Assembly (NCBI GenBank): GCA_028285595.1
Contig: JANQOW010000026.1
Span: 1 to 48,462 of the forward strand
DNA length: 48,462 nucleotides
Reading direction: 5' to 3'
Source of the DNA: Hyphomicrobiales bacterium
GTDB lineage: Bacteria > Pseudomonadota > Alphaproteobacteria > Rhizobiales > CAJQND01
Shown: positions 8,947-16,078 of the stretch, one piece after another
How the letters are laid out: every line of letters starts with the position of its first letter
Position numbering within the stretch: position 1 is the first letter of the stretch
The notes under the pieces: model-generated
The model's database searches: none
What the model was told of the DNA's origin: nothing
Seen by the model: the letters and a program-made list of their open reading frames with translations, nothing else
Translations under genes and position numbers: made by a program

Positions 8947-10079
8947 TGGTTCTTCGGCGTACCGACAATGGTGCGCGTGGCGGCCAGAACTTGGGAGACG
9001 AGCGGAGGTGCATGGCGCTGATGGCCCGTATCAATACTCACAAACACCGACATGCCGGCTCTCAGCGGCGGATTTTGGCTAATCTCGCTCGCGTTGATCG
9101 ACAGGCGCACCGGCAATCGCTGCACCACTTTCACCCAGTTTCCAGACGCGTTTTGCGGCGGCAGCACGGCAAACTCCGCGCCTGTGGCCGGGCTGATGCT
9201 GGCCACCTCGGCGGTCCATTCAACGTCTGGATAGGTTTCGGCGACAAAGGTGGCCTTTTGGCCGGCACGCACATGGGTGAGTTCGGTTTCCTTCAGGTTC
9301 ACTTCGATATAGGCCTTATCGGCCTGTACGATGGCGAACAGCGGGTCACCGCTTTTGATGTACTCACCCATCTCAAGATTCATCTTGGCCACGATCCCGC
9401 CCGCCGACGAGATCAGCTCAGAGCGCTGCAGGTCCAGATGGGCGCGGTTCAACCGGGCCTTGGCGGCTAGATATTTGGGGTGGTCCTCAGTTTTGATGTT
9501 CGGATTGCCTCCAAGCGAGGCGAGGACGCCGTTCTCACGTTCTTTCACCGTGGCGAGGTTCCGTCCCGCCGCGAGGAGCAAATGTTGAGCCTCGTCGAGC
9601 TTGGTCTGGAGCCCGATGCCCTTTGCGCTCAGCTCTTCTTCGCGCTTCAGTTGCGTCCTCAAAAACCGTTGCCGTTCCAGGCTAACCTTGATCTCAGCAC
9701 GCACCTGACGCAACTCGGCCCGGTGATTTTCGATCTCCTGGACGACGGCCGCGAGGTTTGCCTTGGCTTCTTCCACCGCCAGCATGAACTCGTCCCGCTC
9801 AAGCTCCAACAGCTTCTGACCTGGCGCGATCACTTCGTTTTCTTTCACATGGATCTGCCGCACCCGGCCCGACACTTGGGCAATAACCGACGTAATGGGC
9901 GCCTTTACGTAGGCATTTTCTGTAGTGACATAACGCCCGCCGGCATAATAGTAGGTCAGGCCCGCCAGAATCGCCGCGCCTGGCAGAACCAGCATAAGCA
10001 GGAAGCGCACCAGCATACGGCGTTTGCCCGACCTCTTTGGGGCCTTGGTTTCGTCTTCTACGGCAGCGTCGTCACTCAT
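8943..10079 (-). CDS. emrA: HlyD/EmrA-family membrane fusion protein
   Basis: Periplasmic adaptor of 378 residues. It has one N-terminal membrane anchor (about 24-46, MLVRFLLMLVLPGAAILAGL), a first biotinyl-lipoyl half (about 65-105) and a long coiled-coil hairpin (about 108-200). The second lipoyl half, with SAGGIVAKMNLEMGEYI, comes next, followed by a beta-barrel domain. This order is that of EmrA. It should link the EmrB transporter to an outer-membrane duct. Both ends overlap neighbours by ATGA (marR upstream, emrB downstream), so the three genes form one coupled operon presumably controlled by the MarR protein. The N-terminal cytoplasmic tail is rich in acidic and basic residues. Confidence 0.92.
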   Translation of the reverse strand: MSDDAAVEDETKAPKRSGKRRMLVRFLLMLVLPGAAILAGLTYYYAGGRYVTTENAYVKAPITSVIAQVSGRVRQIHVKENEVIAPGQKLLELERDEFMLAVEEAKANLAAVVQEIENHRAELRQVRAEIKVSLERQRFLRTQLKREEELSAKGIGLQTKLDEAQHLLLAAGRNLATVKERENGVLASLGGNPNIKTEDHPKYLAAKARLNRAHLDLQRSELISSAGGIVAKMNLEMGEYIKSGDPLFAIVQADKAYIEVNLKETELTHVRAGQKATFVAETYPDVEWTAEVASISPATGAEFAVLPPQNASGNWVKVVQRLPVRLSINASEISQNPPLRAGMSVFVSIDTGHQRHAPPLVSQVLAATRTIVGTPKNQ

Positions 10080-10540
10080 TCTACCAACTCGCTGGTTGTG
10101 GTCTCGGCCGTTATGTCTGACAGGTCGTCGCGCATACGTTTCAGCATGGTGCGCAGTTGCTTGCGCTCCGCCGCGTTGAGGCTGCGCACCGCTTCATCAC
10201 GGGTCACAGCGGCCAGATCACGCATGATCTGCAAGGTCGGTTGAACTTGTTCGGTGAGATAGACCCGTTTGGTGCGCTTGTCCTGAGGGTCAGATTTGCG
10301 CGCCACCCAGCCCTTGGCCTCCAGCCGGTCGAGCAGCCGGCCGACGGTTGCCTTCTCAATATCGAGAAGGGCTGCGAACTCGCTTTGGCTTATGCCTTCA
10401 TGAAAATAGAGATGGTTCAGCACCCACCATTGCGATCTCGTCAGGCCCAGTGGCGCCATACGCCGGTCGTACATGGTGCGCATGAGGCGCGCCACATCGT
10501 GCACCAGAAAACCGATATTGCTGTCGAAATCTTCTTCCAT
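10076..10540 (-). CDS. MarR-family transcriptional regulator of the emrAB operon
   Basis: Winged-helix repressor of 154 residues. The N-terminus carries the dimerisation helix (FLVHDVARLMRTMYDRR), then SQWWVLNHLY, a helix-turn-helix around SQSEFAALLDIEKATVGRLL, and a wing with KSDPQDKRTKRVYLT. Two adjacent palindromes at 10574-10610 upstream are good candidates for its operator, so autoregulation together with the efflux genes is likely. I chose the ATG at 10540 because the frame upstream of it runs through the operator region and shows no MarR homology. The stop overlaps the emrA start (ATGA). MarR proteins typically release DNA on binding phenolic or other lipophilic ligands; which ligand acts here cannot be seen. 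Confidence 0.9.
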   Translation of the reverse strand: MEEDFDSNIGFLVHDVARLMRTMYDRRMAPLGLTRSQWWVLNHLYFHEGISQSEFAALLDIEKATVGRLLDRLEAKGWVARKSDPQDKRTKRVYLTEQVQPTLQIMRDLAAVTRDEAVRSLNAAERKQLRTMLKRMRDDLSDITAETTTSELVE

Positions 10541-10573
10541 CGGAACGTGGGAAAGGCCGCTCTTTGGATAATG

Positions 10574-10610
10574 GTTGCCTAGGTTACTAAATTTTAGTTG
10601 CCTAGGCAAC
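10574..10610 (-). promoter_or_regulatory. Tandem palindromic operator, probable MarR sites
   Basis: Two 14-bp palindromes start 23 bp apart. GTTGCCTAGGCAAC at 10597-10610 is perfect, and GTTGCCTAGGTTAC at 10574-10587 has one mismatched pair. Both lie 34-70 bases upstream of the marR ATG. On the minus strand a possible -35 (TTGCCT) sits in the upstream copy and a weak -10 (TAACCT) falls 17 bases later in the other, so repressor bound to both would cover the promoter. The sites are seen directly; the bound protein and the promoter are inferred. Confidence 0.72.
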
Positions 10611-10911
10611 GAATATCCCAAGCCATGGATAACGTTCGCGTTATGAGGGGGTTGGAGCAAACATTAGCGGGGCGTTTCCAAGGCTCCTAAACATGTCTGC
10701 AGTTCGGAGTCATTATATTAATCCTTTTTTGGAAAAGTCATCCTCGCTTGATGCAGATTTGAGCTTAAGCGTTGGTTGGCACCTGTCTATCAAAGCTTCT
10801 TTAATTGGGGATCTGCACGGTGGAGTATGGGTCTGACCTTGGGCGTATCTCAGGCAGATCTTCGTAAGTTGAGTATAGGCGGCATCGCCCGGAGAGTTGA
10901 GGGGAATGCAC

Positions 10912-12360
10912 ATGCGTACACTACTTGGTTTAGTGGTCTGGGGCGTTGGTATCACCGCGCTTGGTCTTCATGCCCAAACCGACCATGCCAAACGCATTGA
11001 ATCTGTGATCGCGAAAGAAGCAGCCGAAAGCGCGTCACACACCACACACACCATTAAAACCAAAGTCTCTGGGCGCGACATCACGGTGAGCGGCATGGCC
11101 GACACCGAGGAAGAGCGAGACCGCATTGTTGCGGCGCTGGGACGGGTCCGCGGCGGCCGGGTTGTGGTCAACCGGCTGAATGTTCTAGAGCGGGCCGAGC
11201 CATACAGCTTCTACGCCCGCAAATCAGATGAGGGCCTGTCCTACGAAGGGAACGTGCCCACCAGCCGGGCCCGCCTGGAGTTCGCCTCCAAGCTGGGCAC
11301 CGCCAAGCTGCACCGCGCGTCTGGTATGCCGGACGCAGCATGGCCTCGCGCCGTGTTCCAAGGGGTGGCGGCGCTGAAGCTGGTGCGCGAGGGCAACTTT
11401 GAGATTACCGGCCGCACCATGACCTTGAGCGGCAAGGTGCTTGACCATGCGGAAGAACGCGAAGTGCGCAAAACTCTGGCGCGCCTGCCTTATCGCTATT
11501 CGGTCAAGTTTGATCTGGAAAGAATGGACGACGGCGTTCCTGCTGAGATCCTTCTGGACTTCCATGCTGAAGAAGGCGCCCGTGTCTCCGGCAAGGCCCC
11601 TTCTGGTTTGGCCACCATTCATTTGGCTGGCGCTCTGGGCTTGTCCAAGCTGGGCGGCAAGATCGACCCCAGCCCGCGCGGCGGCAAGGAGCCGATTGCA
11701 GAAAAGCTCAGAACCATTGGCCCCTGGCTCTCCACGTTTGAGCGCCTTACGGTCAAGGCAAGCGAAGAGCATGTCATCATTGATGGCGAGCTGATCCGCG
11801 GCGCTGATCTTGAGCTGGTGCTTAAAGCTCTGGCCGAGGCGTTCGGCAAGCGGGCAAAGATCGCTCTGGCCATTGCACCACCGAAGCACAAGGACGGCCT
11901 TGAGCGCATCAACGTGGCCACCGGCAAGCACGAAGTGTTCCGCGGCGGCTACTGGCTTCCCGTGGTGAAGTTCGCGGTGTCCCGTGAGGCCTGCGAGGCC
12001 GGCACCAATGCCATCCTGGAGCGTCATGAGATCGATTTCGTCCCGGGCTCCAAGCGGCTTGGTCCCAAATCAGCAAGCGTTTTGAATAGCTTGGCGGCCA
12101 CGCTACGTCATTGCCTGAACAATCATGACTTGCAGATTGAGATTGGCGGACACACAGACAGTTATGGGCCGGCCCGTGGAAATCTGGCCCTGAGCATCCG
12201 CCGTGCCGGCGCTGTTGCAGCGGCTATGACCGCCCGCGGCGTGACCGACAAGGCAATCATCGTGCGTGGCTATGGGGCGACCCGCCCTGTGCCGATGGCG
12301 GGGACCCCTGATGGCCGCGCCGCCAAGCAACGCACCACCATCACATGGATCAAAAGTTAG
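10912..12360 (+). CDS. OmpA-family envelope protein with BON-like repeats
   Basis: Exported or membrane-anchored protein of 482 residues. It has an N-terminal hydrophobic segment (2-20), a BON-like domain (about 45-95), then two related stretches of about 95 residues (about 98-192 and 212-312). The C-terminal OmpA/MotB peptidoglycan-binding domain is at about 370-480. In the OmpA part, GGHTDSYG at 412-419, NLALSIRRAGAV at 424-435 and GYGATRPV at 453-460 are the family signatures for diaminopimelate binding. The ATG at 10912 has GAGGGG seven bases upstream; the ATG at 10906 and TTG at 10897 are too close to or inside that site. The product likely links the inner membrane or periplasm to the cell wall. 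The next gene follows after 27 bases on the same strand. The 231 bases before this gene show no clear promoter. Confidence 0.85.
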   Translation: MRTLLGLVVWGVGITALGLHAQTDHAKRIESVIAKEAAESASHTTHTIKTKVSGRDITVSGMADTEEERDRIVAALGRVRGGRVVVNRLNVLERAEPYSFYARKSDEGLSYEGNVPTSRARLEFASKLGTAKLHRASGMPDAAWPRAVFQGVAALKLVREGNFEITGRTMTLSGKVLDHAEEREVRKTLARLPYRYSVKFDLERMDDGVPAEILLDFHAEEGARVSGKAPSGLATIHLAGALGLSKLGGKIDPSPRGGKEPIAEKLRTIGPWLSTFERLTVKASEEHVIIDGELIRGADLELVLKALAEAFGKRAKIALAIAPPKHKDGLERINVATGKHEVFRGGYWLPVVKFAVSREACEAGTNAILERHEIDFVPGSKRLGPKSASVLNSLAATLRHCLNNHDLQIEIGGHTDSYGPARGNLALSIRRAGAVAAAMTARGVTDKAIIVRGYGATRPVPMAGTPDGRAAKQRTTITWIKS

Positions 12361-12387
12361 TTGGCCTTTTGAGGCAAGGAGATTGAA

Positions 12388-12966
12388 ATGGGCAAAGAAT
12401 TGGGCTTCCTGATCAACGAAATGTGGATCTTGCTCGCAGCAGCAGGGTTTATCGGACTGTTCGCAGGCTGGATCATTTGGGGCGGTCGCCAGAAGGCCGT
12501 TGCCAGCGCAGCGCTTGAGGCCAGCCGCGATGAGGTTGAGCGTCTCAGCATGCAAGTTGCGACCAAGCAGCTTGAAATCAACCAGCTGACGGAAGCCGCA
12601 GAGGCCGAAAAGGCCAAGCCGGCACCGGCCAAGAGCGCAGCTCCGAAAGCTAAGCCGGCGGCGAAAGCAGCCCCCAAGGCCAAGGCAGCGCCCAAGCGCG
12701 CGGCCAAGAAGCCAAGCGGTCCGGCCAAGCCGATCGTTCTGAAGAAGGCGCGCCGCGGCAAGGCGGACGACCTGACCAAGATCAAGGGTGTGGGCCCTAA
12801 ACTGGAAGCTGCGATCAACGATCTGGGCATCTATCACTATGACCAGGTGGCCAAATGGTCGGCCAAAGAAGCAGCCTGGGTCGATGAGAACCTGGGTGGC
12901 ATCAAAGGCCGTATCCAGCGCGACAAGTGGGTGTCGCAAGCCAAAGGGCTGATGAACGGCGCCTAA
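12388..12966 (+). CDS. Membrane-anchored helix-hairpin-helix protein
   Basis: A protein of 192 residues. It has one N-terminal transmembrane helix (about 12-32), a short coiled-coil stretch (36-75), and an extended Ala/Pro/Lys linker (about 74-115). A C-terminal helix-hairpin-helix domain (about 122-190) carries LTKIKGVGPKLEAAINDLGI and resembles the H3TH fold found in COG3743-type proteins. HHH domains usually bind DNA or protein without sequence specificity, so the product may tether DNA, or a partner, to the inner membrane. The basic linker resembles histone H1-like tails. The start has AAGGAG nine bases upstream. It lies 27 bases after the OmpA gene and ends at a strong terminator, so the two are probably one operon. 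No catalytic residues are recognised. Confidence 0.8.
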   Translation: MGKELGFLINEMWILLAAAGFIGLFAGWIIWGGRQKAVASAALEASRDEVERLSMQVATKQLEINQLTEAAEAEKAKPAPAKSAAPKAKPAAKAAPKAKAAPKRAAKKPSGPAKPIVLKKARRGKADDLTKIKGVGPKLEAAINDLGIYHYDQVAKWSAKEAAWVDENLGGIKGRIQRDKWVSQAKGLMNGA

Positions 12967-12993
12967 GCGCTTTCAGCCTTAAGACTGACTAAC

Positions 12994-13032
12994 AAAAGCC
13001 CCGTCCAGCCTTTCCAAGCTGGGCGGGCTTTT
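12994..13032. terminator. Bidirectional intrinsic terminator
   Basis: An inverted repeat AAAAGCCC-(C)-GTCCAGC / GCTGGGC-GGGCTTTT with an 8-base loop has A-run and T-run flanks. It can therefore end transcription from the HHH gene on the plus strand and from the enoyl-CoA hydratase-like gene on the minus strand, whose stop lies only 5 bases away. Confidence 0.92.
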
Positions 13033-13036
13033 ACGT

Positions 13037-13846
13037 TTAAACCGGCGAGTTCTTCGGAAAATTGGGCGGGCGTTTTTCCTTCAGTGAGGCGAGGCCCTCT
13101 TTCACCTCTTCACCCGCAAAGCCCAGCATCTCCAGGGCGGTTGAGGCATCAAAAGAAGGGCCGGCCATGCGAAGCCAGTTGTTGAGCGCATACTTTGTGT
13201 GACGGATGGCACTTTGGGCGCCATTGGAAAGCTCAACCGCGACCTCCAGCGCTTTGTCCTGCAATTCATCATCTTCCACACACATGGTCACCAGCCCAAT
13301 GCGTTCAGCCTCTTCGGCGGGAACGGGCTTGCAGGTCATCAAATAGTACTTGGCCTTGGCCATGCCGCACAGAAGGGGCCAGATGATGCAGGCCACGTCG
13401 CCCGCAGCGACCCCCAGCCGGGTGTGTCCGTCCACGATTTTGGCAGATCTGCCGGCAATCGACACATCCGCCAGAATGCCCACCACCAGGCCGGCCCCGA
13501 CGGCCACGCCGTTAATGGCCGAAATGATGGGCTTGTTGCAGTTGATCACGTTGTAGACGAGATCTTTGGCTTCCTTCCAAGTGTGCAGGCGCACCGTGTC
13601 GTCGGCCATCATCTTCTCGATCATGTCGAAATCGCCGCCGGACGAGAACGCTTTGCCGGCCCCGGTGACCAGGACGCAAGAGATATCCGGATCAGCATCG
13701 ATGTCGCGCCAGATGTTTGTGAGCTGGGTGTGGCCCTCGGCATTCACAGAGTTATAGGTTTCCGGCCGATTGAAGGTGATCCTCAAGATCCGCTCGGCGG
13801 GGTAGTCGATGTCGAAGGCAGTATATTTGGCGTAACGGTCAGCCAT
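13037..13846 (-). CDS. Crotonase-fold protein (enoyl-CoA hydratase/isomerase family)
   Basis: Crotonase-superfamily protein of 269 residues, cytoplasmic. The oxyanion-hole segments are present: AFSSGGDF near residue 68 and [15 protein letters not shown] near residue 111. The two glutamates of enoyl-CoA hydratase are not in their usual places. The first falls in DGHTRLGV (His or Thr instead of Glu), and the second in [10 protein letters not shown] (Tyr). An Asp in GVAAGD could take over a catalytic role, as in some isomerases, hydrolases or dehalogenases of this superfamily. CoA-thioester chemistry is therefore likely, but the reaction is open. The SDR gene ends 15 bases upstream on the same strand, so the two are probably co-transcribed and may act on the same acyl-CoA or alcohol intermediate. 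Confidence 0.85.
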   Translation of the reverse strand: MADRYAKYTAFDIDYPAERILRITFNRPETYNSVNAEGHTQLTNIWRDIDADPDISCVLVTGAGKAFSSGGDFDMIEKMMADDTVRLHTWKEAKDLVYNVINCNKPIISAINGVAVGAGLVVGILADVSIAGRSAKIVDGHTRLGVAAGDVACIIWPLLCGMAKAKYYLMTCKPVPAEEAERIGLVTMCVEDDELQDKALEVAVELSNGAQSAIRHTKYALNNWLRMAGPSFDASTALEMLGFAGEEVKEGLASLKEKRPPNFPKNSPV

Positions 13847-13861
13847 CGTGATTTCCTTTAT

Positions 13862-14713
13862 TCAGTCGCGGCCTGAGGTTTCAAAAGCGGAAAAGGCCTC
13901 CGCATAGTCCGGATGCCAGCGTGACAGGGCAGGGCGATTTTCCAGCACATCCCGCGCCGCCCATTCCACCCGCCGACGGTCCCGGACTTCGTCTACGTCA
14001 TTGTCGGGGCAGAGGATATAGAAATCGCCCTTGCTCATCCGGTCGATGAAGTAATCGACCGTTTGCTCGCTCGTCCAGGCCGAGGCCGGCTTTTCTGGGA
14101 TGCGGGCCGCGATCATGCCGGTGTAGGTGAACCCCGGCACGAAGAGATGCGCCGAGATTGGCGCCTCGGCCTTGCGCATCTCATGGGCCAGTTGTTCGGT
14201 GAGCACGCGCACGGCGGCCTTCGAAATGTTGTAGGCCGGATTGCCGGGTGGCGTCGTGATCCCCTGTTTGGAGCCAGTGTTGATCACCACAGCCGGGCGC
14301 TTCGCCTCCAGCATTCTGGGTACAAAGGCATGAACGCCGCGCAGAACGCCCATGAAGTTTATGTCGAGCAGGCGCTGCCAATTTTCCATTTCAGACCAAG
14401 GCGTGGTGGGCAGCCCGCCAATGCCGGCATTGTTCATGAGAACGGCTACCTCGCCGGTGGCGAATGCGGTCTCTGCCAGGGCGCTGAGATCAGCCTCTTG
14501 CGTCACATCGGTGGCCTTCCCGACGACTTCCACTTCATCAGAAGCTGCAGCCCGCACTTCGGCGACGGCCTCTTCCAACGCCGTTCCCGGCAAATCTGCC
14601 AAAATCACGCCCAATCCGGCCTGGGCAAACCGCAGCGCCGCCACCCGGCCAACACCGCTTGCTGCCCCGGTGACAACCGCATAACCGCCCGCTTTGACCG
14701 CCTCTTCGTACAT
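13862..14713 (-). CDS. Short-chain dehydrogenase/reductase
   Basis: Classical SDR of 283 residues. The NAD(P)-binding motif TGAASGVG lies at about 15-22, with the acidic LADLPG after beta-2, which favours NAD(H). NNAGIGG lies near 92. The catalytic Ser is in NTGSKQG and the YxxxK motif is YNISK near 161. The C-terminal extension of about 50 residues (WHPDYAEAFSAFETSGRD end) is longer than usual for the family. It should interconvert an alcohol and a ketone; the substrate is unknown. GAGAGAGG precedes the ATG at good distance. It stands 15 bases upstream of the crotonase-fold gene and probably forms a two-gene operon with it. Confidence 0.88.
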   Translation of the reverse strand: MYEEAVKAGGYAVVTGAASGVGRVAALRFAQAGLGVILADLPGTALEEAVAEVRAAASDEVEVVGKATDVTQEADLSALAETAFATGEVAVLMNNAGIGGLPTTPWSEMENWQRLLDINFMGVLRGVHAFVPRMLEAKRPAVVINTGSKQGITTPPGNPAYNISKAAVRVLTEQLAHEMRKAEAPISAHLFVPGFTYTGMIAARIPEKPASAWTSEQTVDYFIDRMSKGDFYILCPDNDVDEVRDRRRVEWAARDVLENRPALSRWHPDYAEAFSAFETSGRD

Positions 14714-14842
14714 GGTTGAGCCTCTCTCACTTGCTGCTTCGGCGCGCCGCCAAAGTCACACAAAAGGCTACGCAACCATGATTTATGAGCGAGGACAATA
14801 CGTGATCGGCACAAGTTGTCTGTCGGAGAGCCACCCGGCAGG

Positions 14843-16078
14843 CTAGCCCGCTTTCGCCTGATCCGCCGTCGTGTGCAGCAGATGCCCGAAGGCTCTGAAG
14901 GCCCGGCCCATGGGCGCGCCTTTGTAGGGAAACACATCCGGCGGGTCCATATCGTGCACGATCAGAGCGTTGTCGGCCTCAAACACCACCAAACGGCCGT
15001 CTTGGGTTTCCGCACAATCAATGCCGAAATAGTCGAGTTTTACCGCATCAGAGAGGGCGGCCAGCGCCGTTTCGTGGCGTTTGGCAAATTCGTTTTCAAA
15101 GCCGGTGAAAAAGTGAGCCTCTTCGCTGCGCTTGTCCACGCTTTCGGCCATATCGGCGTTCAAATACCAGATCGCCCATTGATCAGCGATGGCCATATGG
15201 ACCGGGTAGGGCACGCCACCGATCAGCACGATGCGATACTTCCGGTAAAGGCCATCGGCGCTCTTATAGTCGATGAACTGGCTGACGAAATAGTTCTCGA
15301 TTGTCCCTGAGCTGAGGTAGGCCGCCACATCCTCTGGCCCCTCCAGCTTCACCAGCCCCTGGCCTGCGTGCGAGCCGACGGGGCGGACGAGCAACGGAAA
15401 GCTCAGCATGGCAAAGTCGTCGGACGGCCGTTTGTTCTCTTCGCTGAGCACGGCCAGTTCGTCCCGGGTACAGCGCAACGTGGCGGGGCACACCACGCCG
15501 GGCACATCCTTTAGAGTGCGCCACAGAATGTCGCGCTCAAGCCGTTTAATGTGGTCCGGCTGATTGAGCACGGGCTGGGGCCAGCTTTCCACATGCTTTG
15601 CGATCTCGCTCAAGAACACCTGCACCCCATCTGAGTCGCCGGGCGCGGCCACAAAAGCCACGTCGTGAGGGGGAAGCGGGTCGGGCAAGGGAATGCCGGG
15701 GATCACATAGAGCGTTGTCAGGCCCACGGCCTGTCCGGCCAGGAGAAACTCCACCGGCGTGTTACCGCCCATGCGAATGGGTGCGGCCAGAACCAGCACT
15801 TCCAGCTTCGGCTTAATATCGGACTCAATCCGGTAAAGCTGCTGCTGGGCAACCGCCACATTCTGATAGTCCAGCCCGGCTTCCAGATTGCCGCGCAACT
15901 GCTCAAGTACCGCAAGATCCATCAAGGCCCCGGCATCCTCGGGATCGCTGGCGAGCTTCAGCAGAAGCTCTGTCGATTGGGGCGCCAGATCTGCTCCATC
16001 AAATGCAAGCTTGGTGAGCGGAGCCAGGCCGATGCGGCTATGAACTTTTGCATGATTTTCTGTAACGACTTTTAACAT
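14843..16078 (-). CDS. TPR-like / ATP-grasp protein
   Basis: Protein of 411 residues. The first 90 or so form TPR-like helices (ending QLRGNLEAGLDYQNVAVAQQ). A central alpha/beta part follows with ESDIKPKLEVLVLAAPIRMGG. The C-terminal half, about 190-400, looks like an ATP-grasp domain of the RimK/GshB/D-Ala ligase class. Its features are a lysine-bearing loop around LLVRPVGSHAGQGL, the acidic YKSADGLYRKYRI, and a metal-binding end DYFGIDCAETQDG with FEADNALIVHD. ATP-grasp enzymes join a carboxylate to an amine or thiol through an acyl phosphate; the substrate here is not known. Its ATG shares one base with the TAA of the TPR-sulfotransferase gene upstream (TAATG), so the two are translationally coupled and probably act together on a peptide or small molecule. 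Confidence 0.78.
   Translation of the reverse strand: MLKVVTENHAKVHSRIGLAPLTKLAFDGADLAPQSTELLLKLASDPEDAGALMDLAVLEQLRGNLEAGLDYQNVAVAQQQLYRIESDIKPKLEVLVLAAPIRMGGNTPVEFLLAGQAVGLTTLYVIPGIPLPDPLPPHDVAFVAAPGDSDGVQVFLSEIAKHVESWPQPVLNQPDHIKRLERDILWRTLKDVPGVVCPATLRCTRDELAVLSEENKRPSDDFAMLSFPLLVRPVGSHAGQGLVKLEGPEDVAAYLSSGTIENYFVSQFIDYKSADGLYRKYRIVLIGGVPYPVHMAIADQWAIWYLNADMAESVDKRSEEAHFFTGFENEFAKRHETALAALSDAVKLDYFGIDCAETQDGRLVVFEADNALIVHDMDPPDVFPYKGAPMGRAFRAFGHLLHTTADQAKAG

Noticed and set aside
10541..10660. Upstream extension of the MarR frame
   Set aside because: It runs through the palindromic operators and has no MarR homology; the ATG at 10540 fits.
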